A stretch of 64,000 nucleotides of DNA, from assembly GCF_015594925.2 (NCBI RefSeq), contig NZ_CP087591.1, positions 1,364,001 to 1,428,000 of the forward strand. Reading direction: 5' to 3'. The translations under genes were made by a program, and so were the position numbers. Source of the DNA: Vibrio sp. VB16. Lineage in GTDB: Bacteria; Pseudomonadota; Gammaproteobacteria; Enterobacterales; Vibrionaceae. A model generated the notes under the pieces. The model was given only the letters and a program-made list of their open reading frames with translations, did no database searches and had not been told where the DNA came from. Position 1 is the stretch's first letter; each line of letters begins with the position of its first letter. Below, in pieces: positions 42,378-51,053 of the stretch.

Positions 42378-43064
42378 ATGAAAGTTGTTGATATTCTCAA
42401 GCACAGAGGGGAATCTTTGACCAAGCATCATTTGGAAATCAAAGAACTCATGTCGCCTGTGATTAAAGATTACTGGGACGACCTTGTTCATAAAGCGAGT
42501 GAAAGCCCGATATTGCACTGGTTTCGTGATCACTCGATGATTCCTGCTGTTAATGAAGAGATGAAACCTAGCGTTCAGGAAAGCTTTGATTTAAGTGATA
42601 GAGCGTTGGCGGTTCTCAATGAACTCCATGAAAAATTAGATGAAGAAATTCATGTTGGTGATTGGGTTCAAATGACTCAAGACCGCATTAATTCTTTTGG
42701 TGAAGTGACAGAAGACATGCAATGGATCCATACTGATCCAGAAAGGGCAGCTGAAGAGTCGCCTTTTAAGAGCACGGTCGCTCATGGTTTTTTGACCCTG
42801 TCTATGCTGTCTAAAATGACGGACAGTGTTGATGCGAACAACCCATTGTTTCCTAGCGCCCGTCTCGTGATTAATGTTGGTTTGAATCAAGTACGTTTCC
42901 CTTATCCTGTGAAAGCGGGAAATCAAATTCGAACTCGTAGTAAGCTTTTGAAAGTGACACCTATTAAGAAAGGCCTTGAGGTGGAACGTGAACTCAAAGT
43001 TGAAATAGACGGTGTTCGTCGCCCAGGATGTGTGGTGGTGTCGGTAATAAGACTTTATTTTTAA
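42378..43064 (+). CDS. MaoC/NodN-type enoyl-CoA hydratase
   Basis: Hot-dog fold hydratase of 228 residues. The ATG at 42378 behind AGAGG is preferred over an upstream in-frame start at 42237, which lacks support. An N-terminal helical region of about 90 residues precedes the hydratase domain. Its active-site motif is TEDMQWIHTDPERAAEESPF then TVAHGFLTLSML, the W-I-H-x-D-P-E-R-A pattern of the Rv0130/NodN subgroup (catalytic D and H). The substrate is probably an enoyl-CoA; a polyhydroxyalkanoate or fatty-acid role is possible but unsupported by neighbours. A strong terminator follows. Confidence 0.85.
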   Translation: MKVVDILKHRGESLTKHHLEIKELMSPVIKDYWDDLVHKASESPILHWFRDHSMIPAVNEEMKPSVQESFDLSDRALAVLNELHEKLDEEIHVGDWVQMTQDRINSFGEVTEDMQWIHTDPERAAEESPFKSTVAHGFLTLSMLSKMTDSVDANNPLFPSARLVINVGLNQVRFPYPVKAGNQIRTRSKLLKVTPIKKGLEVERELKVEIDGVRRPGCVVVSVIRLYF

Positions 43065-43073
43065 AATTATTTT

Positions 43074-43108
43074 AAAAAAAAGAGCGACTATTTAGTCGCT
43101 CTTTTTTT
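43074..43108. terminator. Bidirectional terminator after the hydratase gene
   Basis: AAAGAGCGAC (to 43088) and GTCGCTCTTT (from 43095) form a perfect stem around TATTTA, with A-run before and T-run after (43102-43108). It is the end of the MaoC-type gene and may also stop the minus-strand pstS-like gene. Confidence 0.9.
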
Positions 43109-43230
43109 ATCTTCATTGTCTAATGCTATCATTCCAATCTAGGTAATATAAACCCAACTAATCTTGTCCGGCCCTTTGGCCTTTTACGGTAGTGCATATC
43201 ATGGACTCGTTAATTTAAGTCGATGTTTAG

Positions 43231-44049
43231 TTAATCATTCGTTGGTATATAACCGTATTGCTGAATGAGTTTCTTTGCACGGTCTGATTTTAGAAACTGA
43301 ATGAACGCTTCACCATCTTTACTAATCTCTTCCGTTTTGTAGAAAATAATGAAAGGCCTAGAAAGTTGGTACTTTTTGTCACGAATATTTGTCTGCGTAG
43401 CGGTGATACCTTCGAATGTTAATTCTTTTACTGTGTTGTCTACGGAACCGTCTGAAATAAAACCTATCGCCTGTGAATTATGTTTAACGATCGTCTTAAC
43501 CATACTGTTACTACTGACAACCAGGTTGGTTGGATTGATATCGGATACCTGATGGTTATTGACTATCCGTGTTAAACCGAGCAGTGATTCAAAACTAGAA
43601 CGAGAACCAGAAGATAACTCACGCGTGACAACCGCAATAGTGAGGTCTTTGCCTCCTAGTTGTTTCCAATTAGTGACATTGCCTTTATAGACATCGAATA
43701 GTTGTTCGCGAGTGATGTCTTTAATTAGGTTTGCGTGGTTAACAACGACACCTAAACCATCATAGGCGATGGTCAGTACCGTCAACGGTTCAGAATACTC
43801 ACCTTCAGTAAGATAACGTGAACTCATACCTATTTCCGCAACACCTTTGTTTACCATGGTGATACCTGCGGTTGAACCTATACTCTGAACCGCGATATAG
43901 GATGCGTCATGCGTCGCATTAAATTCCTCAGCCAATACGTCCATGATACGTGACACAGATGTGGAACCTGAAATGTTTACTTCTTTAGCGTTTGCTACTG
44001 GAAGTAAAAAGGTGGCTGATAACAGAGTTGCTAGAACAACACGAAACAT
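43231..44049 (-). CDS. PstS-like phosphate-binding protein (orphan)
   Basis: Periplasmic phosphate-binding protein family, 272 residues with a clear signal peptide (MFRVVLATLLSATFLLPVANA). GGAG stands before the ATG. The mature start KEVNISGSTSVSRIMDVLAEEF and the phosphate loop SSGSRSSFESLL match bacterial PstS; TNWKQLGGKDLTI is family-typical. No pstC, pstA or pstB is adjacent. Possible roles are an alternative phosphate receptor or a secreted/periplasmic phosphate scavenger. TGTCAT direct repeats upstream (44098-44118) hint at PhoB control. Confidence 0.85.
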   Translation of the reverse strand: MFRVVLATLLSATFLLPVANAKEVNISGSTSVSRIMDVLAEEFNATHDASYIAVQSIGSTAGITMVNKGVAEIGMSSRYLTEGEYSEPLTVLTIAYDGLGVVVNHANLIKDITREQLFDVYKGNVTNWKQLGGKDLTIAVVTRELSSGSRSSFESLLGLTRIVNNHQVSDINPTNLVVSSNSMVKTIVKHNSQAIGFISDGSVDNTVKELTFEGITATQTNIRDKKYQLSRPFIIFYKTEEISKDGEAFIQFLKSDRAKKLIQQYGYIPTND

Positions 44050-44097
44050 AAAATCTCCAAAAATGAGTAATCCGAAATCAAATTGTATTTCTGAGGT

Positions 44098-44118
44098 ATG
44101 ACATTTTTATGAATGACA
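44098..44118 (-). promoter_or_regulatory. Pho-box-like TGTCAT repeats
   Basis: On the minus strand CTGTCAT and ATGTCAT occur 15 bases apart (ATGACA on plus at 44098-44103 and 44113-44118), about 50 bases before the pstS-like start. Classical Pho boxes have an 11-base period, so this is only a partial fit. Confidence 0.3.
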
Positions 44119-44194
44119 GTAAGTTTGTCTTTTATTCACAACATTAAGTGTATTTCATCAGATAAGGCTTATAGTTAAATAGGGACCAATTTTG

Positions 44195-44566
44195 ATGGTG
44201 AAGTTCATGCATATATCCGAGATAGAACAGTTTCGCCTTGAAAAAGCCGTTAGGGCCATGTGTTCTAGCCGTAATCAAAGCATCTTAGCTGAGATGGGAA
44301 AAGTGCAATATGAAATATATAGCGAAGGCGTGATGTTTTCAAAACTCTGCTTCTTGCTTGACTCTTCTCACGTAAATGATGAATTTCCAATCGCAAAACT
44401 AGAATACGACTCGAACAAAAACACGTGGCAACTTTTTTTAGCAGAAAGCGAAGAAGGGAGTACAGAATTAGAGGCTTGGGTGCCTTACCCAAAGTTACAG
44501 CCCCAATCAGAATTCGCTCGACTACTTGATGAAATTGAATTGGATCCGCATCAAATTATCTGGTGA
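44195..44566 (+). CDS. DUF3024-like small protein
   Basis: A 123-residue soluble protein. The pattern EIEQFRLEKAVRAMCSSRN, then PIAKLEYDSNKNTWQLFLAES and EAWVPYPKLQP resembles small DUF3024-type proteins of gammaproteobacteria; function unknown. The ATG at 44195 is preceded by AGGGA at 44181-44185; an ATG at 44207 with GGTGAAG before it is equally possible. It is monocistronic and ends at the hairpin at 44587. Confidence 0.65.
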   Translation: MVKFMHISEIEQFRLEKAVRAMCSSRNQSILAEMGKVQYEIYSEGVMFSKLCFLLDSSHVNDEFPIAKLEYDSNKNTWQLFLAESEEGSTELEAWVPYPKLQPQSEFARLLDEIELDPHQIIW

Positions 44567-44586
44567 ATCATTAGGAGCAGAAAATG

Positions 44587-44619
44587 AAAAGAGAACCATA
44601 AAGGTTCTCTTTTTTACCC
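44587..44619. terminator. Bidirectional terminator
   Basis: AAAAGAGAACC (44587-44597) pairs with GGTTCTCTTTT (44603-44613) around ATAAA, followed by TTT. It separates the DUF3024-like gene from the convergent AraC gene, whose stop is at 44614. Confidence 0.85.
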
Positions 44620-45423
44620 TTTTTTAACGTGTTGTCGAAACTCTTTCGGTGTCATAGCTTGCACGCCTTTAAAGGCCGTACTGAAGTGTGCTGCGCTTTT
44701 GAATCCGGATTCTAGTGCAATCTGAGCGATAGACTTGTTACTTAATCTAAGCTTCGTTGCCGCGTAGTTTACTCGCTTTATTTTTAGTATTTGAGAAAAG
44801 CTCAAACCTTCCGCTGCCAAACGTCTTTTAAGTGTGGCGATCGACATGCCGAGGAAACCTGCAGTCGATTCTAGCGAGACGTCACCCTCAATATTGATCT
44901 CAATAAATCCAATGACTTTCTCTGCCGTTCCTTGATCGCAAGCGCTACGAATAACAGGTAAGAAGTTAGGTTCGATAGACAATACTTCATAGATAAGAGC
45001 CTGAGCTAAAGATTCCAACGTGGACTCTGTGCTTGTATTATTCTCTTTGGCTTTTAGCAATACGGTGAGGATGGTCTTTGCCGTTTCATTGGCATCACTC
45101 AATACATGATTTTGCGTATTATCATCTGTCGCATTCAATTCTGAATTATGCAGATTGTCACAAAACTGCCGGAACAAACTGGGTTCAAACGTGATGATAT
45201 CAGCAGCGAATGTACCATTATCGGCGTGCGACACTATATCCCTTACTCTGTCAGAGTGGTAAATAGTGAACTCACCAGCAGAAAGCGTCCTGGGTAGGTT
45301 TTCTTTTGTTGAATAGCTAACGTGGCCATCTCTGACCAAAATTAGCCCACATTGGGTTATTGGATAACGAGTTGCCTTGCGGGCAACGAAAATATCATGC
45401 TTATATACTTTTATTCTCGACAT
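44614..45423 (-). CDS. AraC-family transcriptional regulator
   Basis: AraC regulator of 269 residues from the ATG at 45423. The N-terminal cupin-like region (CGLILVRDGHVSYST, LSAGEFTIYHSD) is followed by the two helix-turn-helix units: LESTAGFLGMSIATLKRRLAAEGLSF and IAQIALESGFKSAAHFSTAFKGVQAMTPKEFR in parts. The first line follows the subgroup in which the second helix reads MSIATLKRRL. It lies 57 bases after rnb with a hairpin between, so read-through from rnb is limited. The target is not evident. Confidence 0.9.
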   Translation of the reverse strand: MSRIKVYKHDIFVARKATRYPITQCGLILVRDGHVSYSTKENLPRTLSAGEFTIYHSDRVRDIVSHADNGTFAADIITFEPSLFRQFCDNLHNSELNATDDNTQNHVLSDANETAKTILTVLLKAKENNTSTESTLESLAQALIYEVLSIEPNFLPVIRSACDQGTAEKVIGFIEINIEGDVSLESTAGFLGMSIATLKRRLAAEGLSFSQILKIKRVNYAATKLRLSNKSIAQIALESGFKSAAHFSTAFKGVQAMTPKEFRQHVKKG

Positions 45424-45441
45424 AAACTCACATTGAAACAG

Positions 45442-45468
45442 TAACAAGGTGCAGTAAACACCTTGTTA
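45442..45468. terminator. Hairpin between rnb and the AraC gene
   Basis: TAACAAGGTG (45442-45451) and CACCTTGTTA (45459-45468) form a perfect 10-base stem around CAGTAAA. It lies 12 bases after the rnb stop on the minus strand. No T-run follows, so it may be a 3' stabiliser or weak terminator. Confidence 0.5.
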
Positions 45469-45479
45469 GATAGTAAACA

Positions 45480-47480
45480 TTATTCCGATTTCTTATTCGG
45501 CTCAGCTTGTTCTGGCTCTGTAAAAAGTTGATTAGGTTTGGCAACTATATTACGATTTTCTATACTTACATCAGTAAGTACTATTTCTAGCACATCACCA
45601 AGTTTGTAAACGTGATCCTTGTCGATAGATATAGTACCTAATTCGCTATTGCACTCAATTCGCTCTTTATTCGGCATAATTAGAGACGCAGGCACAAAGC
45701 TCGTCGCGCCATTCTCTAAAATACGAACTCGCATTCCAGCACGATTGATATCAAATATTTCGGCGGCAAAAATCGTTTCTTCTTTCGGCTCATTCGTTAA
45801 CGTTCGAGCATATAGCCAGTTTGCAATATTTCGCTCAGCAATTTTATGGTGTTTCCTATGTATCGCGAGCTCATCCCCTAGCGAATCATCGGGTGCGTGA
45901 ACGGGTTCACGGCCCAAGATATGGTCTTTAAGCAATCGATGGTTGACCATGTCTCCATATTTTCTAATTGGTGACGTCCAAGTCGCATAGATATCAAGGC
46001 CCATGGCGAAATGTTCTAATGGTACGTTACCCATTTCACTATAAGCTTGAAGCTTTCTAAGTCTGTTATCTAGATAGGCTGTTTCTTGGTTGTTGAGCCA
46101 ACGTCTAAGAGCGCTAAAACCTTCTAACGAGCTTAATTCTTCCTCTGTGAAGTCGTTTTCAGAGTTGCTATTTACCAGTTTAACGACATCTTTAATTCGG
46201 TCTGTTTTAAATCCTGCGTGAGTATTAAATATACCCGTACCAAAATTTTGTTTCAGTACCGAACCTGCGCAAATGTTGGCCGTAATCATCGTTTCTTCAA
46301 CCAGTTTGTTTGCGCTTCTGCGTTCTTCTGTATGGATCGCGATGATGTCGTTGTTTTCGCTTAGTTCGAATCGATAATCAGGGCGGTCTTTAAATACTAC
46401 AGCGTTGCTTTCTCTCCAGGAGGCTCTCGCATCTGCTAAATCCGCGAGAACTCGAAGTACTTCTGCTATGGTTGTACTTGGTTGCCATTGATTCGTCGAG
46501 GTGTCTTCTAGCCAATCAGAGACATTGTTGTAGTTTAAGCGAGCGTGTGACTTAATATTGGCCGCAAAAAATTGTATATCATTCCCAATGGTTCCGTCAT
46601 CGGAGATCGTCACACTGCAACATAGAGCGGGGCGAATTTCGCCTTCAACAAGAGAACAGAGTTCATCTGCAAGCTCTCGCGGTAACATTGGAATGTTTCT
46701 GCCGGGTAGATAGATAGTGAAGCCACGCGCTCTAGCCACTTTATCCATGTCATCATCGGTGGATATATAGGCGGTTGGATCGGCGATGGCGATGGTCAGT
46801 TTATAGCCTCCCGATTCTAGTTTTTCAGCATATAAGGCGTCGTCCATATCTTTGGTAGACTCGCCATCTATGGTCACAAATGGTACTTCGGTCATATCAA
46901 TACGTGTCAGAGAAGGATCGTCCAAGATCGCCCACTCTTGTATCCCTTCAGGCTCCGTATTTGGTAGGTCATTTTCAGCCAACGTTACCCACCATGGTGC
47001 AATTCTGTCATCTGCATCAGTGATTTTCTCAGTGATTTCGACAAAAAAACCGCTGTTATCTTTTAGTGGATGTTGGACGAGTTGTGCAACAACCCAATCG
47101 CCGTCATTTAATGTCTCTGGGTTGACCCCTTTCTTGGCCTTAGCCTTGAGTGAGAGTTTTCTGTACTGCTGTTTGTCGGGTACCACATTAAGGCGACCTT
47201 TAAACAGTTTAACTCGCCCGATGAAGCGATTAAGGCTCTGTTCTATGAGTTGATCTGGTTCGGCAAACTCTTTGTCATTTTCGTTGCGAATAAGCGCCAC
47301 GACCTTGTCACCGTGCAGGCATTTCTTCATATGTGCAGGCGGAATAAAGAAGCTGGTTTTGTTATCCACTTCTAGAAAACCGAAGCCTCTTTCAGTCGCT
47401 TTAACCACACCTTCTTTTTTAGGAATATTTTCTTTTATTTGCTGCTTTAATTGAGCCAGTAGGGGATTGTCTTGGAACAT
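45480..47480 (-). CDS. rnb: Exoribonuclease II
   Basis: RNase II degrades single-stranded RNA 3' to 5'. The ATG at 47480 gives 666 residues (E. coli has 644) and the exact family start (MFQDNPLLAQLKQQ); in-frame upstream codons to 47570 are unlikely. Cold-shock domains are N-terminal (GVVKATERGFGFLEVD). The catalytic RNB domain has the metal aspartates in TIDGESTKDMDDALYAEK and AIADPTAYI, with YLPGRNIPMLPRELADELCSL. The C-terminal S1 domain includes INRAGMRVRILENGA and ends in a charged tail (EPEQAEPNKKSE) absent from E. coli. Confidence 0.96.
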   Translation of the reverse strand: MFQDNPLLAQLKQQIKENIPKKEGVVKATERGFGFLEVDNKTSFFIPPAHMKKCLHGDKVVALIRNENDKEFAEPDQLIEQSLNRFIGRVKLFKGRLNVVPDKQQYRKLSLKAKAKKGVNPETLNDGDWVVAQLVQHPLKDNSGFFVEITEKITDADDRIAPWWVTLAENDLPNTEPEGIQEWAILDDPSLTRIDMTEVPFVTIDGESTKDMDDALYAEKLESGGYKLTIAIADPTAYISTDDDMDKVARARGFTIYLPGRNIPMLPRELADELCSLVEGEIRPALCCSVTISDDGTIGNDIQFFAANIKSHARLNYNNVSDWLEDTSTNQWQPSTTIAEVLRVLADLADARASWRESNAVVFKDRPDYRFELSENNDIIAIHTEERRSANKLVEETMITANICAGSVLKQNFGTGIFNTHAGFKTDRIKDVVKLVNSNSENDFTEEELSSLEGFSALRRWLNNQETAYLDNRLRKLQAYSEMGNVPLEHFAMGLDIYATWTSPIRKYGDMVNHRLLKDHILGREPVHAPDDSLGDELAIHRKHHKIAERNIANWLYARTLTNEPKEETIFAAEIFDINRAGMRVRILENGATSFVPASLIMPNKERIECNSELGTISIDKDHVYKLGDVLEIVLTDVSIENRNIVAKPNQLFTEPEQAEPNKKSE

Positions 47481-48123
47481 TACGAAATCATAATCCTTTA
47501 ATTTATAAGGGAAAACTAACTCTCCCCTGATGTCTCCCCAAAATTCTTCCCCAAAACGAAAGTAAACCAACGTTGAGCAGGATAGGGTGAGACAGAAGTC
47601 ATTGAACAGTTACTGAGTCTCATATTACTAGGTAATTTGGCGAAAGTATATTTATCGACTCGGTAATGTGTCTGTTATTATGCTGATTTAGTTATGACTG
47701 GGTCTCGTTACATGATTCGATATTGCAGCATGAAGTGAACATTAAGGCGAGTCCAACGTATTGATCTTTAAACCAGCCCGTTAATAACTACGTCCAATAT
47801 TTGCCACTATATTGTGTAATCTTAGTCTCGAATATTTTGAATTTGAGAGCCTCAGAAGGAGACATGAGTCAAAAAAATGACGATTTGATGAGCAATTTTT
47901 ATTAAATTGAATAAAAGTGTGATGTATTTCAATTTTTTCTGGATTTTTGTCCTCAACTGAGGCATTATCTCGCCCCCTTAGATATGTCCCTAGCGGCTTG
48001 ATGCGTTTTTATATACTCTTTGCATCTGAATGGATTTAGTGCGGATGGTTCGTACGACCATAGAAGTATTGGAATTGGAAAAGCACGTGGGACCGATGAT
48101 TTTTTTGATAAAGTAGGATCCTA
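47481..48123. promoter_or_regulatory. rnb/deaD divergent region with long deaD leader
   Basis: This 643-base stretch has no full gene except the 13-codon leader frame at 47864-47905. It should contain the divergent rnb and deaD promoters. CGTACG-centred symmetry at 48045-48061 (ATGGT...ACCAT) suggests a hairpin just before deaD. A long structured 5' leader is a known feature of deaD and other cold-shock RNA helicases. Confidence 0.55.
47864..47905 (+). CDS. Putative 13-residue leader peptide upstream of deaD
   Basis: ATG at 47864 follows AGAAGGAGAC, a strong ribosome binding site with spacing of about 6, and reads MSQKNDDLMSNFY before TAA at 47903. It lies 218 bases before deaD. E. coli also has a small reading frame (yrbN) in the same place upstream of deaD, so a translated leader acting in expression of deaD is plausible. 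There is no run of a single amino acid to suggest classical attenuation. Confidence 0.45.
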   Translation: MSQKNDDLMSNFY

Positions 48124-50010
48124 ATGCAAGATTCCAATATCCAATTCAGCGATTTAGAGCTGAACGACAACCTATTGTCTGCGCTTAACGAAATGGGTTT
48201 CGTTAATCCAACACCAATTCAAGCTGAGTCTATCCCTTTTCTTTTAGAAGGTCGTGATGCTTTAGGTAAAGCACAAACCGGTACAGGTAAAACTGCTGCG
48301 TTCTCACTTCCTGTTTTAAACAAGATTGATCTTAACCAATACAAGCCACAAGCGATTGTTCTTGCTCCTACACGTGAGCTTGCCATTCAGGTTGCTGCAG
48401 AAATTAAAAGCCTTGGCCGTAAAGTTAAAGGACTTAAAGTTCTTGAGATTTATGGTGGTGCTTCAATTGTTGATCAAATGCGTGCCCTCAAATCGGGAAC
48501 TCATATTGTTGTAGGTACACCTGGGCGTGTACAAGATTTGATTAACCGCGATCGTTTACACTTAGGCGAAGTTAAAACATTCGTATTAGATGAAGCGGAT
48601 GAAATGCTTAACATGGGTTTTGTCGACGATGTTACCGCTATCATGGAGCATGCACCAGAATCCGCCCAGCGCGTCCTGTTCTCTGCAACAATGCCTCCGA
48701 TGCTTAAGAGAATCGTTGACCGCTTCTTGCGTAATCCCGCTCGTGTTGACGTAGCCGGTAGCAACCACACCGTTGATAAAGTAGAACAAAAATACTGGGT
48801 CGTGAAGGGCGTAGAGAAAGACGAAGCAATGACACGTCTTCTTGAAACCGAAGAAACAGATGCCTCACTGGTTTTTGTTCGTACTCGTCAAGACACTGAG
48901 CGCCTGGCTTCTTACCTTGCTGATCGTGGCTTTAAAGTGGCGGCATTACACGGAGATATTCCACAGTCTCTTCGTGAGCGTACTGTTGAGAACATTAAGA
49001 AGGGCATTATTGATATCCTAGTTGCAACGGATGTTGTTGCTCGTGGTCTTGATATACCTCGTATTACACACGTATTCAACTACGACATTCCTTTTGATGT
49101 TGAGTCGTATATCCACCGTATTGGTCGTACTGGCCGTGCTGGACGTAAGGGTAAAGCGATTCTATTAGTTCGTACTAATCAAATTCGCATGCTGCGTACT
49201 ATTGAACGTGTAACAAAATCAAGTATGGAAGAGATTCAAGTACCGTTACGTGATCAAGTTGCCGAGTCTCGCTTAGCGAAACTAGGTGCAGAATTAGAGA
49301 GTGAGAAAGAAAACGCCTCTTTAGAGAATTTTGCGGAGTTAGTTGCGAAACTACAAGCGTCGCTAGAAATTGATGCTACAACATTGGCAGCGATGCTACT
49401 TAAGCGTGCTCAAGGAAAAACACCTTTATTCTATAAAGGTCCAGATCCGATGACTTCCGCTATTGAACGTGACAAGCAGCGTCGTAAAGATCGTCGTGAA
49501 GGTGGTGATCGTGATGGTCGTGAAGGCGGTCGCAGTTTTGGTGGAGCAACGAAAGATTGGGATACATACCAATTACAAGTTGGCCGTGATCAAGGTGTGC
49601 AAGTTAAAGATATCGTTGGCGCACTCGCGAACGAGCTTGGTTTAACAAAAGGATCTATTGGTGCAATTAAGCTTGCTCAAGGTCATACTTTTGTTCAACT
49701 ACCAAAAGCAATGAACTCTGATACTACGGGTAAGTTACGTAAACTACGCATTCGCCAAACAGAAGTGGGTGCCGTGGTATGTGACTTTACAGATTTCCGC
49801 GAATCACGTGGTGGTCGTAGCGAAGGTGGCCGCAGTGAAGGTGCTCGTCGTGATGGCGGCGGCTATCGTGGTAACCGTGATGGCGCTCGTGGTAATCATC
49901 GTGGCGGTAAAGACGGTGAACGCCGTTTTGATCGTAACCGCAGCGCTGACAGTCGTGGAAGTTACCGCGGTGAGAAATCGAACCGTGGCGCGACAAGTAG
50001 CGAAGCATAA
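48124..50010 (+). CDS. deaD: DEAD-box RNA helicase DeaD (CsdA)
   Basis: Cold-shock RNA helicase assisting ribosome assembly and RNA turnover, 628 residues (E. coli 629). Q motif FVNPTPIQAESIPF, motif I AQTGTGKT, DEAD, SAT and HRIGRTGRAG are all present. After the core come a dimerisation part (ELVAKLQASLEIDATTLAAML), the DbpA-type RNA-binding domain (about 475-555; LQVGRDQGVQVKDIVGAL) and an RGG-like basic tail rich in Gly, Arg and Ser. AGGATCCTA is just before the ATG. Its long leader fits cold regulation. It ends at a strong terminator. Confidence 0.95.
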   Translation: MQDSNIQFSDLELNDNLLSALNEMGFVNPTPIQAESIPFLLEGRDALGKAQTGTGKTAAFSLPVLNKIDLNQYKPQAIVLAPTRELAIQVAAEIKSLGRKVKGLKVLEIYGGASIVDQMRALKSGTHIVVGTPGRVQDLINRDRLHLGEVKTFVLDEADEMLNMGFVDDVTAIMEHAPESAQRVLFSATMPPMLKRIVDRFLRNPARVDVAGSNHTVDKVEQKYWVVKGVEKDEAMTRLLETEETDASLVFVRTRQDTERLASYLADRGFKVAALHGDIPQSLRERTVENIKKGIIDILVATDVVARGLDIPRITHVFNYDIPFDVESYIHRIGRTGRAGRKGKAILLVRTNQIRMLRTIERVTKSSMEEIQVPLRDQVAESRLAKLGAELESEKENASLENFAELVAKLQASLEIDATTLAAMLLKRAQGKTPLFYKGPDPMTSAIERDKQRRKDRREGGDRDGREGGRSFGGATKDWDTYQLQVGRDQGVQVKDIVGALANELGLTKGSIGAIKLAQGHTFVQLPKAMNSDTTGKLRKLRIRQTEVGAVVCDFTDFRESRGGRSEGGRSEGARRDGGGYRGNRDGARGNHRGGKDGERRFDRNRSADSRGSYRGEKSNRGATSSEA

Positions 50011-50040
50011 AATAAATTAATTAAAGTAAATTGATTAACT

Positions 50041-50075
50041 AAAAAGCCGAGCTATTTTATAGCTCGGCTTTTTAT
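50041..50075. terminator. deaD terminator
   Basis: AAAAAGCCGAGCTA (50041-50054) and TAGCTCGGCTTTTT (50060-50073) form a perfect 14-base stem around TTTTA. The T-run and A-run flanks allow use from either strand. Confidence 0.92.
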
Positions 50076-50097
50076 TATCTATTAGTTAGAACAGTAA

Positions 50098-50751
50098 CTA
50101 CACGTCTGCGCCGGCCTCATCCAACTCTACAATTTGAGTCTCTTTCAATGCTTCAGATATCCACGCATTAAGATCGGGATCCGCCAAGACAAAGTCTAGA
50201 TATGTTTGAGCTGAAGGTGAAAGCTTAACCTGATAGGTTTTGAAACGCATCACAACCGGTGCAAACATCATATCGACTATTGACCATTTGCCGAAAAGCC
50301 AGCTACCTGCGCCGCCTGAGTTATCTATTTGCTTTGCCCATATGTCATCGATACGTTTTATATCGATTAGTGCTTGCTCACTCAATTCAACAAGACGTGT
50401 CGCTCTTATGTTCATTGGCATTTCGTTGCGTACAGCGTTAAATCCAGAGTGCATTTCAGAGGCAACAGAACGGGCATAGGCTTTATCTATCGGAGATTTG
50501 GGAAGGGCGTGACCATCAAGATAGGTATCGTTGATATATTCGCAAATAGCTAACGAATCCCAAACGGTTACCTCTCCATCAATAAGCACTGGTACCTTAG
50601 CAGCAGGATTATACTTAACAATTTCGTTATAGAATTCTTCTGTATCAAGCGGCAACAAAATTTCTTCAAAATTGAGCTTTGCTTTACTTGCCATTAGCCA
50701 TGCACGAAGCGACCAGCTAGAATAATTTTTATTTCCGATTACTAATTGCAT
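50098..50751 (-). CDS. Glutathione S-transferase family protein
   Basis: GST-fold protein of 217 residues. The thioredoxin-like N-terminal domain starts MQLVIGNKNYSSWSLRAWL (the serine pair near residue 11-12 is the probable catalytic/GSH site), with the cis-proline in AAKVPVLIDGE and the DSLAICEYI glutathione loop. The helical C-terminal domain includes WLFGKWSIVDMMFAPV. It resembles an uncharacterised proteobacterial GST subgroup with SSWSLR. It is monocistronic; detoxification is a general inference. Confidence 0.88.
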   Translation of the reverse strand: MQLVIGNKNYSSWSLRAWLMASKAKLNFEEILLPLDTEEFYNEIVKYNPAAKVPVLIDGEVTVWDSLAICEYINDTYLDGHALPKSPIDKAYARSVASEMHSGFNAVRNEMPMNIRATRLVELSEQALIDIKRIDDIWAKQIDNSGGAGSWLFGKWSIVDMMFAPVVMRFKTYQVKLSPSAQTYLDFVLADPDLNAWISEALKETQIVELDEAGADV

Positions 50752-50917
50752 CTCTTGTCCACAAGTTTGAAATTGAGGATTGTAGCATTGACGTTTTGCT
50801 TTGCCTCGTCAACATATATTTAACATCTCGATGCCTTTAATGTGAAACTATGTTAATAAACTATTAATAAATACAAGGTTGATCATTTTAATTTCGCAGC
50901 TCGTATAAATTTATTTT

Positions 50918-50931
50918 TTGATCTGCATCAA
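50918..50931. promoter_or_regulatory. Perfect FNR-type box upstream of ackA
   Basis: TTGATCTGCATCAA matches TTGAT-N4-ATCAA at all fixed bases. It lies 122 bases before the ackA start in a 302-base gene-free leader (50752-51053), which also contains a GCAC/GTGC hairpin at about 51010-51025. It suggests activation of acetate kinase when oxygen is low. Confidence 0.7.
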
Positions 50932-51053
50932 TAAAAATGACACCCTTAGAAGAACATCATCAATAAAAGTTGAAAGATTAAAAAATTATTGAATAATGGG
51001 GTAAGGAAAAGGCGCACTGCGGTGCAAAACAGTCAATATAGGAAACCTGTCTT

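Noticed and set aside
46852..47253. 133-codon plus-strand frame antisense to rnb
   Set aside because: The minus strand encodes conserved RNase II domains; the opposite frame shows no domain or start signal.
49769..50020. Val/Ala-rich 83-codon frame inside the deaD tail
   Set aside because: It is a frame-shifted reading of the repetitive GGTCGT-type codons for the RGG-like tail.
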